Below, in pieces: positions 9,647 to 18,721 of a stretch of DNA of 64,000 nucleotides (the stretch's first letter is position 1; every line of letters starts with the position of its first letter). The stretch comes from Xenorhabdus stockiae. GTDB lineage: Bacteria > Pseudomonadota > Gammaproteobacteria > Enterobacterales > Enterobacteriaceae. Below the pieces are notes generated by a model. The model was not told the origin of the DNA. It did not search any database and saw only the letters and a list, made by a program, of their open reading frames with translations. The position numbers and the translations under genes were made by a program. The DNA lies in NCBI RefSeq assembly GCF_002632825.1, contig NZ_NJAJ01000008.1, forward strand, positions 97,315 through 161,314, given 5' to 3'.

Positions 9647-9647
9647 C

Positions 9648-10286
9648 ATGTTTGATATTAACTGGGGGCTTTTCTTGGTTGCAAGCCTTACCATAAACGC
9701 AATTCCTGGTGCTGATGTTGTTTATGTAACAGGGAAGTATTATACAAAGGGGAAAAGAAGTGCCGTATTATCAGCTACTGGATTAGCCGTCGGTTATTAT
9801 TTTTATATATTTATTACATGGTTAGGTATTACCGCTATACTTCTGTCAAACCCATCACTCTTTGGAGTCATTCAATTAATTGGTGCTGTTTATCTAATAT
9901 GGATGGGCAAGAGTATTATTCAGTCTTCCCCCATAACGACTAAGCAAAACAGCGAACAAAATAGTCATAAAAAAAATACAAAAAACTATGATTTCTTAGG
10001 AGGATTTGTTATTAGTGTTCTTAATCCTAAAGTAGGATTATTCTTTGTTTCATTTTTCCCTCAATTTATAACTTCTGGTAGCCCTAGTTATCTAATACTG
10101 ATTCTCGGTAGTGTGTTTTGTTTAGGCGCAACATTTTTTAACATGTTGTATTGCTTCTTATTTTCTAGAATACAAAAACTTTCCCCCAATAAATCTCATT
10201 TGATTCTAGGAGTTATCCCCGGAATTATTCTTATCTTTCTAGGTTGCCTGATGATATATGATACACTTTCAATTTATTATCAATAA
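9648..10286 (+). CDS. LysE/RhtB family amino acid exporter
   Basis: 212-residue inner-membrane protein with about six hydrophobic segments. The family signature near the N-terminus is present (NAIPGADVVYV, where the family has NPGP), as is GAVYLIWMGK. LysE/RhtB proteins export amino acids or small derivatives. The ribosome site AGGAG lies within the end of the formyltransferase gene, so the two are co-expressed. Export of L-Dap or a formylated or decarboxylated derivative is an inference from the neighbours. Confidence 0.85.
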   Translation: MFDINWGLFLVASLTINAIPGADVVYVTGKYYTKGKRSAVLSATGLAVGYYFYIFITWLGITAILLSNPSLFGVIQLIGAVYLIWMGKSIIQSSPITTKQNSEQNSHKKNTKNYDFLGGFVISVLNPKVGLFFVSFFPQFITSGSPSYLILILGSVFCLGATFFNMLYCFLFSRIQKLSPNKSHLILGVIPGIILIFLGCLMIYDTLSIYYQ

Positions 10287-10338
10287 ATTATTTTTTAGAT
10301 AATACTTCCAAGACAAGATGACGAAAGTCGGTTTTTTA

Positions 10339-10369
10339 GGAGAACATAAATCTATGCTCTCCCATTTTT
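10339..10369 (+). terminator. Rho-independent terminator after exporter gene
   Basis: Stem GGAGAACATA / TATGCTCTCC with one mismatch and a 4-base loop, followed by CATTTTT. It ends the formyltransferase-exporter transcript and lies just before the convergent gene. Confidence 0.6.
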
Positions 10370-10391
10370 GCAATACTCATTTTGATGCATG

Positions 10392-11126
10392 TTAACCTTC
10401 CTTCATATCGCTCTTCTTCTTATCCTTTTTTTCTGCCAGATGATAAAGATACGGTCTCCATATCGGGTTTAGTCTCCAAGGCGCAGATGTAGGACAATTA
10501 TTTTTCCAAAATTGAATTCTTGCAGCAACATTAGGATGTTGTCTATTTCTGAAAATCCACCTTAACTCTTTTCCAGTTATACTATCTTTAAATTGCCCAC
10601 TTTTGTTAACGATACTTTCCATTTCGAGACCATCAAGTATGAAATGAACATGCATATCTCTCGTCAGTTGGTTATTTTGGTTATTTAATAGGTCATTACC
10701 TATTGTTACCCAAGATAATCCTCCTTTACTTTTTCTTCCCAAGAGCTGATCAGTGTATTTTTCACTCTCAGTGACACTACGGTATTTTTCATTTAATCTT
10801 AAATGATTAAAATAGTTTTCTTTATATTTCTTATACTTTTCATTTTCTATATATTGCAATTGTTCTTTAGCAAAATTCATTCTATTGATACACTCAGGAT
10901 TTTTACTATCCTTATGATTTTTAATATAATTATTCATATTCCTTATTTCTGAAGGAATTAAGTAACTGGCAATCGTTATCGGAGGATAATCTTTATTATC
11001 ATAATGAATTTTTGCATCTTCAAAAAATTCAATTTTAGTTGAATATCTCTTTATAATTTCTTGGGATAACCCATATATCAAATCGCCTTTCTGAAATTTG
11101 TCTCTGAATGGAGGCTCAAATGGCAT
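10392..11126 (-). CDS. Hypothetical protein, AT-rich, possible effector
   Basis: 244 residues, charged, without signal peptide or membrane segments. The start has a GAGG ribosome site. The C-terminal third contains MHVHFILDGLEM, then GKELRWIFRNR and ARIQFWKNN, followed by a Trp/Pro-rich end. This gives the impression of a conserved small domain, with a lysine-rich middle region. I do not recognise the family with certainty. Secreted-effector families such as LirA/MavJ are a guess to test, not a call. Composition is foreign to the neighbouring polB, and it lies alone between the exporter gene and polB. Confidence 0.6.
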   Translation of the reverse strand: MPFEPPFRDKFQKGDLIYGLSQEIIKRYSTKIEFFEDAKIHYDNKDYPPITIASYLIPSEIRNMNNYIKNHKDSKNPECINRMNFAKEQLQYIENEKYKKYKENYFNHLRLNEKYRSVTESEKYTDQLLGRKSKGGLSWVTIGNDLLNNQNNQLTRDMHVHFILDGLEMESIVNKSGQFKDSITGKELRWIFRNRQHPNVAARIQFWKNNCPTSAPWRLNPIWRPYLYHLAEKKDKKKSDMKEG

Positions 11127-11150
11127 ATATTAACCTCATTTATATTTAAC

Positions 11151-11224
11151 CTGTTTTTAACCAACATACGATCATCTATTCGCTCCCTTGCCGCCGCGAT
11201 GCATCTTGAAATCCATTATGTATA
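11151..11224 (-). repeat. Truncated ERIC element
   Basis: Retains one end of an ERIC (TTGCCGCCGCGATGCATCTTG and the AT-rich tip). The other half is missing and there is a further internal deletion where GCTCC-GGGATT should be. The remaining centre resembles the long variant seen at 5075-5214. Confidence 0.8.
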
Positions 11225-11348
11225 AGAAGGAGTAAATGATGAACACCAAATATCAACAAACCTTAATATCGTTTGTAAAAAAATCTCAATATATGAGAAT
11301 AAATAATGATATCTATCGACCGTCATGATATCAGCTTGCTACAAAAAC

Positions 11349-11379
11349 AACTGTATAAATAAACATGAAATGCTATAAT
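11349..11379 (+). promoter_or_regulatory. polB promoter with LexA-like box
   Basis: An extended -10, TGCTATAAT (TATAAT at 11374-11379), lies just downstream of ACTGTATAAATAAACATGA (box 11349-11368). I count 15 of 20 positions matching a 20-base LexA consensus. E. coli polB (dinA) is an SOS gene with a box beginning ACTGTATAAA, so this is the expected place. The right half-site is poor (CAT instead of CAG). Confidence 0.55.
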
Positions 11380-11432
11380 TAAAGCCTATCCCTCACAAAA
11401 GAAAGTGTGCCTTACCTTAAAGCTAAAATAGT

Positions 11433-13781
11433 ATGCAGATAAATCACGCTGAACAAGGTTTCATCCTGTCTCGTCACTGGAAAGATACGCCATCCGGTAT
11501 TGAGTTGGTGTATTGGTTAGCCACGGATAAAGGTAGCCGACGTATTACTATCCTTCATCAGAAAGCTGTCGCCTTTATCCCTCAACGTGATTTGCCTGAA
11601 GCTGAAAAACGGCTGGCTCAGGAGCGCCATTATGAGCTGAAAAAACTCTCTCTGAAAGATTTTAACCGCCAGCCTGTCTCCGCTTTGTATTGTTCACAAT
11701 ACCACCATCTACAGCATTTTGAAAAGGTTCTCAAGGAACAGAATATTCCCCTGTACGAAACCGATATCCGTCCGCCGGATCGCTTTATGATGGAACGTTT
11801 TATTACTGCTCCCGTCTGGTTTAGCCAAAAATCCGACGGGAGTTATCAAATGAAGCCCAATCCTGACTATCGTCCCAACCTGAAATGGGTTTCTTTGGAT
11901 ATCGAAACCAGTCAGCATGGCGAGCTGTATTCTATCGGCTTGGCAGGCTGCGGAGAGAAAACGGTATTTATGCTGGGATCGGAGAATGGTGAACAGCAGG
12001 AACTGGATTTCAAGCTGGAATATGTTGCCAGTCGTCCACAAATGCTGGAGAAGCTCAATGAGTGGCTGGAAGTTTACGATCCCGATGCAATTATCGGCTG
12101 GAGCCTGATTCAGTTTGATTTAAGAGTGCTCCAGAAACATGCTGAACGCTATAACATTCCCCTGCGGTTTGGTCGTGGAAAAGGGGTACTTGAATGGCGC
12201 GAACATGGTTTTAAACCCGGGCATTTTTTCGCTTCTGCGGCGGGCCGCCTGATCATTGATGGTATTGATGCGCTGAAAACCGCAACATGGAATTTTCCTT
12301 CGTTCAGCCTTGAATATGTCGCTCAGGCGTTATTGGGGGAAGGGAAAGCGATTGATAGCCCTTATGACCGGATGGATGAAATTAATCGCCGCTTTCAGGA
12401 AGATAAACCCGCCCTCGCTCACTACAATTTGCAGGACTGTATTCTGGTCAACCGGATTTTTGAGAAAACCAATCTCATGGCATTTTTGCTGGAACGGGCG
12501 ACTGTCACCGGGTTAGCAGTGGATCGTGCTGGAGGCTCAGTGGCTGCATTCACTCATCTTTATCTGCCTCGTATGCACCGAATCGGCTATGTGGCTCCTG
12601 TTCAGCCAACGAGTTTCACCGACCACAGTCCCGGTGGTTTTGTGATGGATTCATCCCCCGGTCTGTATGATTCCGTTCTGGTATTGGATTATAAGAGCCT
12701 TTACCCTTCTATTATCCGTACTTTTCTTATCGATCCGGTCGGAATGGTGGAAGGCCTCGCCCAGCCCGATAAAGAACATTCTGTTCCCGGTTTCCGGGAG
12801 GCATTTTTTTCCCGCACTCAGCACTGCTTACCCGATATTGTCACTCACATCTGGCATGAGCGAGATAAAGCAAAGCAGCAAAACAATGCTCCGCTTGCTC
12901 AGGCGCTGAAAATTATCATGAATGCCTTTTATGGCGTACTCGGTGCCTCCGGTTGCCATTTTTTTGATCCGCGCCTAACCTCATCAATTACCATACGCGG
13001 CCACAAGATTATGCACCAGACACGAAAATTAATTGAATCAAAAGGCTATCAGGTGATTTATGGTGATACTGATTCCACGTTTGTCTGCCTGAAACACCTT
13101 CACTCTGAAACAGAAGCCAGCCGGATTGGCCATTCGCTGACTCAGTACGTCAACCAGTGGTGGAAAGATCACCTCAAGACAAAATTCAACCTCGAAAGTA
13201 CACTAGAACTGGAATTTGAAACCCACTATCGCCGTTTTCTGATGCCGACGGTAAGGGGAGCAGAAGAAGGGAGTAAAAAGCGTTATGCCGGGTTAAGCGG
13301 CGATAAATTGGTATTTAAGGGGCTGGAAACGGTAAGAAGTGACTGGACTCCGCTGGCGCAGGCATTTCAGCAGGAGCTGTATTCCCTTATTTTTTATCAG
13401 AAGCCTTATCAGGATTATATACGTAATTATGTCGCCAGTACGCTCGCCGGTGAATTTGATAATCGTCTGGTTTACCGAAAACGGCTGCGGCGTAATCTCA
13501 CTGATTATCAGCGCAATGTTCCTCCCCATGTCAGGGCTGCTCGTCTGGCGGATGAGTACAACAAGCAGAAAAACCGCCCATTGCAGTATCAGAGCGGTGG
13601 TTGGATTAGTTACATTATCACGCAATCCGGGCCTGAGCCGCTGGAAAATCTCACCTCTCCACCGGACTATGAACACTATATCAGTAAGCAGATTATGCCG
13701 ATTGCAGATGCCATTCTGCCGTTTCTTCAGGATGATTTTACTACCCTGCTGACAGGGCAAATGAACCTTACTTTCGATTAA
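11433..13781 (+). CDS. polB: DNA polymerase II
   Basis: 782-residue family B polymerase used in SOS-associated repair and replication restart. The 3'-5' exonuclease site is visible in SLDIETS (about 156). Polymerase motifs include [10 protein letters not shown] (about 419), [12 protein letters not shown] and YGDTDS (about 543), followed by KKRYAG. Length matches E. coli Pol II (783) and similarity runs end to end. It is preceded by an extended -10 and a LexA-like box, and it heads the conserved polB-rapA-rluA order. Confidence 0.97.
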   Translation: MQINHAEQGFILSRHWKDTPSGIELVYWLATDKGSRRITILHQKAVAFIPQRDLPEAEKRLAQERHYELKKLSLKDFNRQPVSALYCSQYHHLQHFEKVLKEQNIPLYETDIRPPDRFMMERFITAPVWFSQKSDGSYQMKPNPDYRPNLKWVSLDIETSQHGELYSIGLAGCGEKTVFMLGSENGEQQELDFKLEYVASRPQMLEKLNEWLEVYDPDAIIGWSLIQFDLRVLQKHAERYNIPLRFGRGKGVLEWREHGFKPGHFFASAAGRLIIDGIDALKTATWNFPSFSLEYVAQALLGEGKAIDSPYDRMDEINRRFQEDKPALAHYNLQDCILVNRIFEKTNLMAFLLERATVTGLAVDRAGGSVAAFTHLYLPRMHRIGYVAPVQPTSFTDHSPGGFVMDSSPGLYDSVLVLDYKSLYPSIIRTFLIDPVGMVEGLAQPDKEHSVPGFREAFFSRTQHCLPDIVTHIWHERDKAKQQNNAPLAQALKIIMNAFYGVLGASGCHFFDPRLTSSITIRGHKIMHQTRKLIESKGYQVIYGDTDSTFVCLKHLHSETEASRIGHSLTQYVNQWWKDHLKTKFNLESTLELEFETHYRRFLMPTVRGAEEGSKKRYAGLSGDKLVFKGLETVRSDWTPLAQAFQQELYSLIFYQKPYQDYIRNYVASTLAGEFDNRLVYRKRLRRNLTDYQRNVPPHVRAARLADEYNKQKNRPLQYQSGGWISYIITQSGPEPLENLTSPPDYEHYISKQIMPIADAILPFLQDDFTTLLTGQMNLTFD

Positions 13782-13993
13782 TTGATGTTTTTGCAGGTGA
13801 CGACTTGCTCAGCTTCAATTAACATAACGCCCCTTTAAAGGGAAATTACTCCCGAAAAGTGTCACAGAACTAGTCATGAAAACTAGTCATAAATACGAAT
13901 CCTATCGATAACCAATGATGATCGATATCCAACAAAAGCAGCCACCCTGCAACCATAAATAACATTATCTAACAGAAAACTGAGCCAAAATTT

Positions 13994-16903
13994 ATGCCAT
14001 TTACTCTTGGTCAACGCTGGATAAGCGATACAGAAAGCGAACTTGGATTAGGTACAGTCGTGGCGCTTGACACGCGCATGGTGACATTGCTTTTTCCAGC
14101 CAGCGGAGAAAACCGCCTCTACTCACGCAATGATTCCCCAATCACCCGAGTTATGTTTAATGCGGGCGATACCGTGACCAGTCACGAAGGCTGGAAACTC
14201 AAGGTCGATGAAGTTCAACAAGAGAATGGCCTGCTGAACTACATCGGTACTCGTTTAGATACTGAAGAAGAAAATGTCATCCTGCGGGAAGTATTTCTGG
14301 ATAGTAAGCTGACATTCAATAAGCCACAGGATCGCCTGTTTGCCGGCCAGATTGATCGAATGGATCGCTTTGCCTTGCGTTTCCGTGCTCGTAAGCATCA
14401 AAGTGAACAATTTCGGCTGGCAGAAAGTGGTCTGCGCGGCATTCGTGCCAGTTTGATCCCACATCAGTTACATATCGCTAATGAAGTCGGTAAGCGCCAT
14501 GCTCCGCGCGTATTACTGGCGGATGAAGTTGGTCTGGGTAAGACCATTGAAGCCGGTATGATTATCCATCAACAACTGATGGCTGGTCGTGCCGAACGTG
14601 TGCTGGTTATTGTGCCAGACAGTCTCCAGCATCAGTGGCTGGTGGAAATGCTGCGCCGCTTTAACTTGCGCTTCTCTCTGTTTGATGATGGCCGTTATTC
14701 CGAAGCCCAGCATGACAGCGATAATCCATTTGAAACGGAACAGTTAGTTATTTGTTCGCTGGATTTTGTTCGCCGTAATAAACAGCGCTTTGAGCATTTG
14801 CTGGAAGCGGGCTGGGATTTGATGGTCGTGGATGAAGCACACCATCTGGAATGGAGTGAAAAAGCGCCAAGCCGCGAATATCAGGTTATCGAACAACTGG
14901 CAGAACAAATTCCGTCTGTTCTGCTGCTGACAGCGACACCAGAACAGTTAGGACAGGAAAGCCACTTTGCCCGTCTGCGTCTCCTTGATCCAAATCGTTT
15001 CCACGATTATCAGGCTTTCATTGACGAACAGCAGAAATACCGCCCGGTTGCTGATGCAGTAACGTTACTGCTGTCTGGTGAAACGCTGAGCAATGACCAG
15101 CAAAACCTGATTGTTGAGCTGATCAGCGAACAGGATATTGAACCTCTGCTGAAAGCGGCGAATAGCAATCAGGAAGAAGAGAGTGAAATCGCCCGCCGTG
15201 AATTAGTTGCGATGCTGATGGATCGCCACGGCACCAGCCGGTTGCTGTTCCGTAATACCCGTGGTGGTGTAAAAGGTTTCCCTCACCGCGAACTGCATGA
15301 AATTAAGCTGCCACTGCCATCCCAGTATCAGACTGCTATCAAAGTGTCTGAAATTATGGGGGCGAAAAAAACGGTGGAAGCGCGTGCAAAAGATATGCTC
15401 TACCCTGAACGGATTTATCAGGAGTTTGAAGGCGAAAATGCAACATGGTGGAACTTTGACCCCCGTGTTGAATGGCTGCTTGGCTTCCTGCTGGCAAACC
15501 GCGATGAAAAAGTACTGGTGATCTGTGCCAAAGCGGAGACTGCCCTGCAACTGGAACAGGTTCTGCGTGAACGCGAAGGGATCCGCAGTGCGGTATTCCA
15601 TGAAGGGCTTTCCCTGCTGGAGCGTGACCGTGCAGCGGCTTACTTCGCTTCCGAAGAAGAAGGCGCGCAGGTGCTCCTGTGTTCTGAAATTGGTTCCGAA
15701 GGACGCAACTTCCAGTTTGCCAATCAGCTCGTTATGTTCGATCTGCCTTTCAATCCTGATTTGCTGGAACAGCGTATCGGTCGTCTGGATCGTATCGGTC
15801 AGAACCGCAATATCACGATCAGCGTACCTTATCTGGAAAATACCGCACAATCTGTCCTGCTGCGCTGGTATCACGAAGGTCTGGATGCATTCGAACATAC
15901 CTGCCCGACAGGTCGCCCGATTTATGATAAGTACTATGAAACGCTGCTGAATTTCCTTGCCAAGCCTAACGAACAAACGGGCTTCTGCGAGTTTATCTCC
16001 GAGTGCCGCACGCATCACGAACAGCTCAAACAACAGCTGGAGCAAGGCCGTGACCGTCTGCTGGAGATGAATTCTAACGGTGGTGAGCAAGGGCAGATTC
16101 TGGCTGAAACCATTGCCGGACAGGATAATAATACTGATTTGGTGAATTTTGCCCTGAACCTGTTCGATATCATTGGTATCAATCAGGAAGATCGCAACGA
16201 TAACATTATCATTCTCAACCCGTCTGAACACATGCTGGTGCCTGACTTCCCGGGTCTGCCACAGGATGGCTGTTCTGTTACATTCGATCGTGAAAAAGCC
16301 TTATCCCGCGAAGATACTCAGTTCCTGAGCTGGGAGCATCCGATTATCCGGAACGGTCTGGATCTTGTCCTGTCAGGCGATACCGGAAGCTGTGCAGTTT
16401 CTATTCTGAAAAACAAAGCACTGCCGGTTGGTACGCTGTTAGTTGAGTTAGTTTATGTTGTTGAGGCTCAGGCACCGAAACACCTGCAATTAACCCGCTT
16501 CCTGCCTCCGACACCGTTACGCTTATTGATGGACCTGAAAGGCACTAACCTGGCACCTCAGGTGGAGTTTGAAAGTTTTAACCGTCAGTTGAATGCCATC
16601 AACCGCCATAATGCCAGCAAGCTGGTTAACGCGGTTCAAAAAGAAGTTCATGCTGTTTTGCAGCAGTCTGAACCTCTGGTTGAACAACAGGCGCGTGAGT
16701 TAATCGAGAAAGCGAAAAAAGAAGCTGATGAAGTCCTGTCCGCTGAGTTGTCACGTCTGGAAGCCCTGAAAGCGGTCAACCCGAATATCCGTGATGATGA
16801 ACTGGAAGCCATTGAATCCGAGCATAAGCATCTGTTGCTGAATCTGGATCAGGCAAACTGGCGTCTGGATGCAATTCGTCTGGTCGTTGTCTCTCACCAA
16901 TAA
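13994..16903 (+). CDS. rapA: RNA polymerase-associated SWI2/SNF2 ATPase RapA
   Basis: 969 residues (E. coli 968). It binds RNA polymerase and helps recycle it by remodelling stalled post-termination complexes. It has N-terminal Tudor-like domains, then helicase motifs [14 protein letters not shown] (about 175-188), VVDEAHHL (about 278), LLTATPEQ, and motif [14 protein letters not shown]. The region 13782-13993 upstream carries a 13-bp tandem repeat and presumably the promoter. A 342-codon antisense open frame inside this gene is a shadow. Confidence 0.97.
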   Translation: MPFTLGQRWISDTESELGLGTVVALDTRMVTLLFPASGENRLYSRNDSPITRVMFNAGDTVTSHEGWKLKVDEVQQENGLLNYIGTRLDTEEENVILREVFLDSKLTFNKPQDRLFAGQIDRMDRFALRFRARKHQSEQFRLAESGLRGIRASLIPHQLHIANEVGKRHAPRVLLADEVGLGKTIEAGMIIHQQLMAGRAERVLVIVPDSLQHQWLVEMLRRFNLRFSLFDDGRYSEAQHDSDNPFETEQLVICSLDFVRRNKQRFEHLLEAGWDLMVVDEAHHLEWSEKAPSREYQVIEQLAEQIPSVLLLTATPEQLGQESHFARLRLLDPNRFHDYQAFIDEQQKYRPVADAVTLLLSGETLSNDQQNLIVELISEQDIEPLLKAANSNQEEESEIARRELVAMLMDRHGTSRLLFRNTRGGVKGFPHRELHEIKLPLPSQYQTAIKVSEIMGAKKTVEARAKDMLYPERIYQEFEGENATWWNFDPRVEWLLGFLLANRDEKVLVICAKAETALQLEQVLREREGIRSAVFHEGLSLLERDRAAAYFASEEEGAQVLLCSEIGSEGRNFQFANQLVMFDLPFNPDLLEQRIGRLDRIGQNRNITISVPYLENTAQSVLLRWYHEGLDAFEHTCPTGRPIYDKYYETLLNFLAKPNEQTGFCEFISECRTHHEQLKQQLEQGRDRLLEMNSNGGEQGQILAETIAGQDNNTDLVNFALNLFDIIGINQEDRNDNIIILNPSEHMLVPDFPGLPQDGCSVTFDREKALSREDTQFLSWEHPIIRNGLDLVLSGDTGSCAVSILKNKALPVGTLLVELVYVVEAQAPKHLQLTRFLPPTPLRLLMDLKGTNLAPQVEFESFNRQLNAINRHNASKLVNAVQKEVHAVLQQSEPLVEQQARELIEKAKKEADEVLSAELSRLEALKAVNPNIRDDELEAIESEHKHLLLNLDQANWRLDAIRLVVVSHQ

Positions 16904-16923
16904 AGAATAGTTATTCTGTCATA

Positions 16924-16956
16924 AGGGGCATCCATAACGAGGTGCCCCTCTGTTTT
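16924..16956 (+). terminator. Rho-independent terminator after rapA
   Basis: Stem AGGGGCA / TGCCCCT with a 12-base loop, followed by CTGTTTT. Confidence 0.75.
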
Positions 16957-17030
16957 ATCCCATCGATATGCTGTTAGAATGCGCCCCGTTATTTTTTCCA
17001 ACCCAATTTTCCAAACCCATTGGAGCGACT

Positions 17031-17684
17031 ATGCTGGAGTTTTATAATCCCCCGACTGACCCCTGGTTACATGTGCTTTATCAGGATGAGCACATTATGG
17101 TTGTCAATAAACCCAGCGGATTGCTTTCTGTTCCGGGAAAAGCTGAGGAACATAAAGACAGTATCATGACCCGGGTACAGGCCGAATTTCCCTCTGCCGA
17201 ATCTGTTCATCGGCTGGATATGGCGACCAGTGGTATCATGGTGGTCGCACTGACCAAAGCGGCTGAACGTGAGCTCAAGCGACAATTTCGTGAGCGTGAA
17301 CCGAAAAAAGTCTATATCGCACGTGTCTGGGGGAGATTAGAACCGGAAGAAGGGCTGGTTGATTTACCGTTAATCTGCGACTGGCCGAATCGCCCGAAAC
17401 AAAAAGTCTGCTTTGAAACGGGAAAATCGGCACAGACCGAATATCAGGTACTTGAATATGAAGCACAGGCAACCCGCGTCAGGCTCGCGCCTATCACCGG
17501 ACGTTCCCATCAGCTTCGGGTACATATGCTGGCACTTGGTTATCCCATTCTGGGTGATCGGTTCTATGCGCATCAACAGGCAAAAGAGTTAGCTCCTCGC
17601 CTGCAATTACACGCACAGGAGCTGTCTATCACTCACCCGGCTTATGGTTCTCCGATGCATTTTGAATGTATCGCCGACTTTTAA
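17031..17684 (+). CDS. rluA: Dual-specificity rRNA/tRNA pseudouridine synthase RluA
   Basis: 217 residues. It makes pseudouridine at 23S rRNA position 746 and at position 32 of several tRNAs. The catalytic aspartate is in HRLDMATSG, and GRSHQLRVHM near the C-terminus is the other family motif. The start at 17031 (MLEFYNPP) has GGAG at good spacing and matches the family N-terminus; an in-frame ATG at 16968 adds 21 unrelated residues. It converges with djlA 27 bases on. Confidence 0.95.
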   Translation: MLEFYNPPTDPWLHVLYQDEHIMVVNKPSGLLSVPGKAEEHKDSIMTRVQAEFPSAESVHRLDMATSGIMVVALTKAAERELKRQFREREPKKVYIARVWGRLEPEEGLVDLPLICDWPNRPKQKVCFETGKSAQTEYQVLEYEAQATRVRLAPITGRSHQLRVHMLALGYPILGDRFYAHQQAKELAPRLQLHAQELSITHPAYGSPMHFECIADF

Positions 17685-17711
17685 TTGCCGTTAATTTCTT
17701 TCTGACAGCCG

Positions 17712-18521
17712 TTATTTAAAGCCTTTTTCTTTCTTGATCAGATCATAAGCGGCCTGAATGGACTGTGCTTTTTGTTTGGCAAGCTCCATCATTTCTGGTG
17801 GTAAACCTTTTGCCACCAGCTTATCGGGATGGTGCTCACTCATCAGCTTCCGGTAAGCCCGCTTAATGGTTGTGGCATCATCATTCTGGCTGACCCCCAG
17901 CACCTTACAGGCATCTTCCAGCGTCGCACGCTGCTGGGCGGCTCCCTGATAATGACCATTCTGCTGATATTGCCCGCCAAAATGACGACCGCCTTCCATC
18001 ATCGCCAGAAACTGCTCGAACTGCATACGGGAAATTCCCAGTTCTTCAGCAATCACAAACAGCACTTTTCTTTCATTGGGATGAAGTTCACCATCAGCAA
18101 ATGCAGCCTGAAGCTGGATTTCGAGAAACATTCTGATCAGATCAAAGCGCCCGAAACAGGCCCGACGAAGCTGTTTTAATGTCTCACGTAATGGAAACTC
18201 AGGGCGTTTACCCTCACGAAATGCCTGTTGTGCAGCAAGGCGGGCGTCACCATGCAGGCGCATTCGATCCATAAGCTGGCTGGCCAGTTGGATATCCGTT
18301 TCAGTAACCCGTCCTTTTGACTTAGTCAAATGGCCCAATACCTGAAAGGTACTGCGGAAAAACAGTGCCTGCCGCGATGGGTTTTTAGCAGGGGTTCCCT
18401 GATTCCGTATCCTCACCTTATCAAGGATATGGCCCAGCAGAACACCCACCACAATGCCCCAGAACCCGGCACCAGATGCAATACCAAATATTAACCCTAA
18501 TAATTTTCCCCAATACTGCAT
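17712..18521 (-). CDS. djlA: Membrane-anchored DnaJ-like co-chaperone DjlA
   Basis: 269 residues. There is one N-terminal transmembrane segment ([21 protein letters not shown]), a central TerB-like helical domain, a Gln/Tyr-rich linker and a C-terminal J domain with the HPD motif in SEHHPDKL. It stimulates DnaK ATPase and is linked to envelope (Rcs) signalling in E. coli. It is divergent from lptD, as in E. coli. Confidence 0.95.
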   Translation of the reverse strand: MQYWGKLLGLIFGIASGAGFWGIVVGVLLGHILDKVRIRNQGTPAKNPSRQALFFRSTFQVLGHLTKSKGRVTETDIQLASQLMDRMRLHGDARLAAQQAFREGKRPEFPLRETLKQLRRACFGRFDLIRMFLEIQLQAAFADGELHPNERKVLFVIAEELGISRMQFEQFLAMMEGGRHFGGQYQQNGHYQGAAQQRATLEDACKVLGVSQNDDATTIKRAYRKLMSEHHPDKLVAKGLPPEMMELAKQKAQSIQAAYDLIKKEKGFK

Positions 18522-18559
18522 ATACTCTCTAATTCCTCAATGCCCTGAGTGAAATTTTG

Positions 18560-18595
18560 CATTATCATACTATTCATCATTATCATACTATCCAT
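18560..18595 (+). repeat. 18-bp tandem duplication in the djlA-lptD region
   Basis: CATTATCATACTATTCAT is followed directly by CATTATCATACTATCCAT, one mismatch in 18. It lies in the divergent promoter region, 160 bases before lptD. Confidence 0.85.
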
Positions 18596-18721
18596 TAAGC
18601 TCTGTGCCTAACAGCATGATTAGTGAAATTTAACTTTACTCTGGCGCATATCTATCAAGTGCGTTAGTCTCTCAGCGTTTGTCGGCATGATGCCACTCAT
18701 GATGGAACCGCATAAGCATCT

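Noticed and set aside
3361..10286. Complete staphyloferrin-type siderophore cluster
   Set aside because: No NIS synthetase (IucA/SbnCEF type), receptor or Fur box is present; only the Dap-forming steps match.
15203..16231. 342-codon open frame antisense to rapA
   Set aside because: Shadow of a strongly coding gene in another frame; no ribosome site and no family-like motifs.
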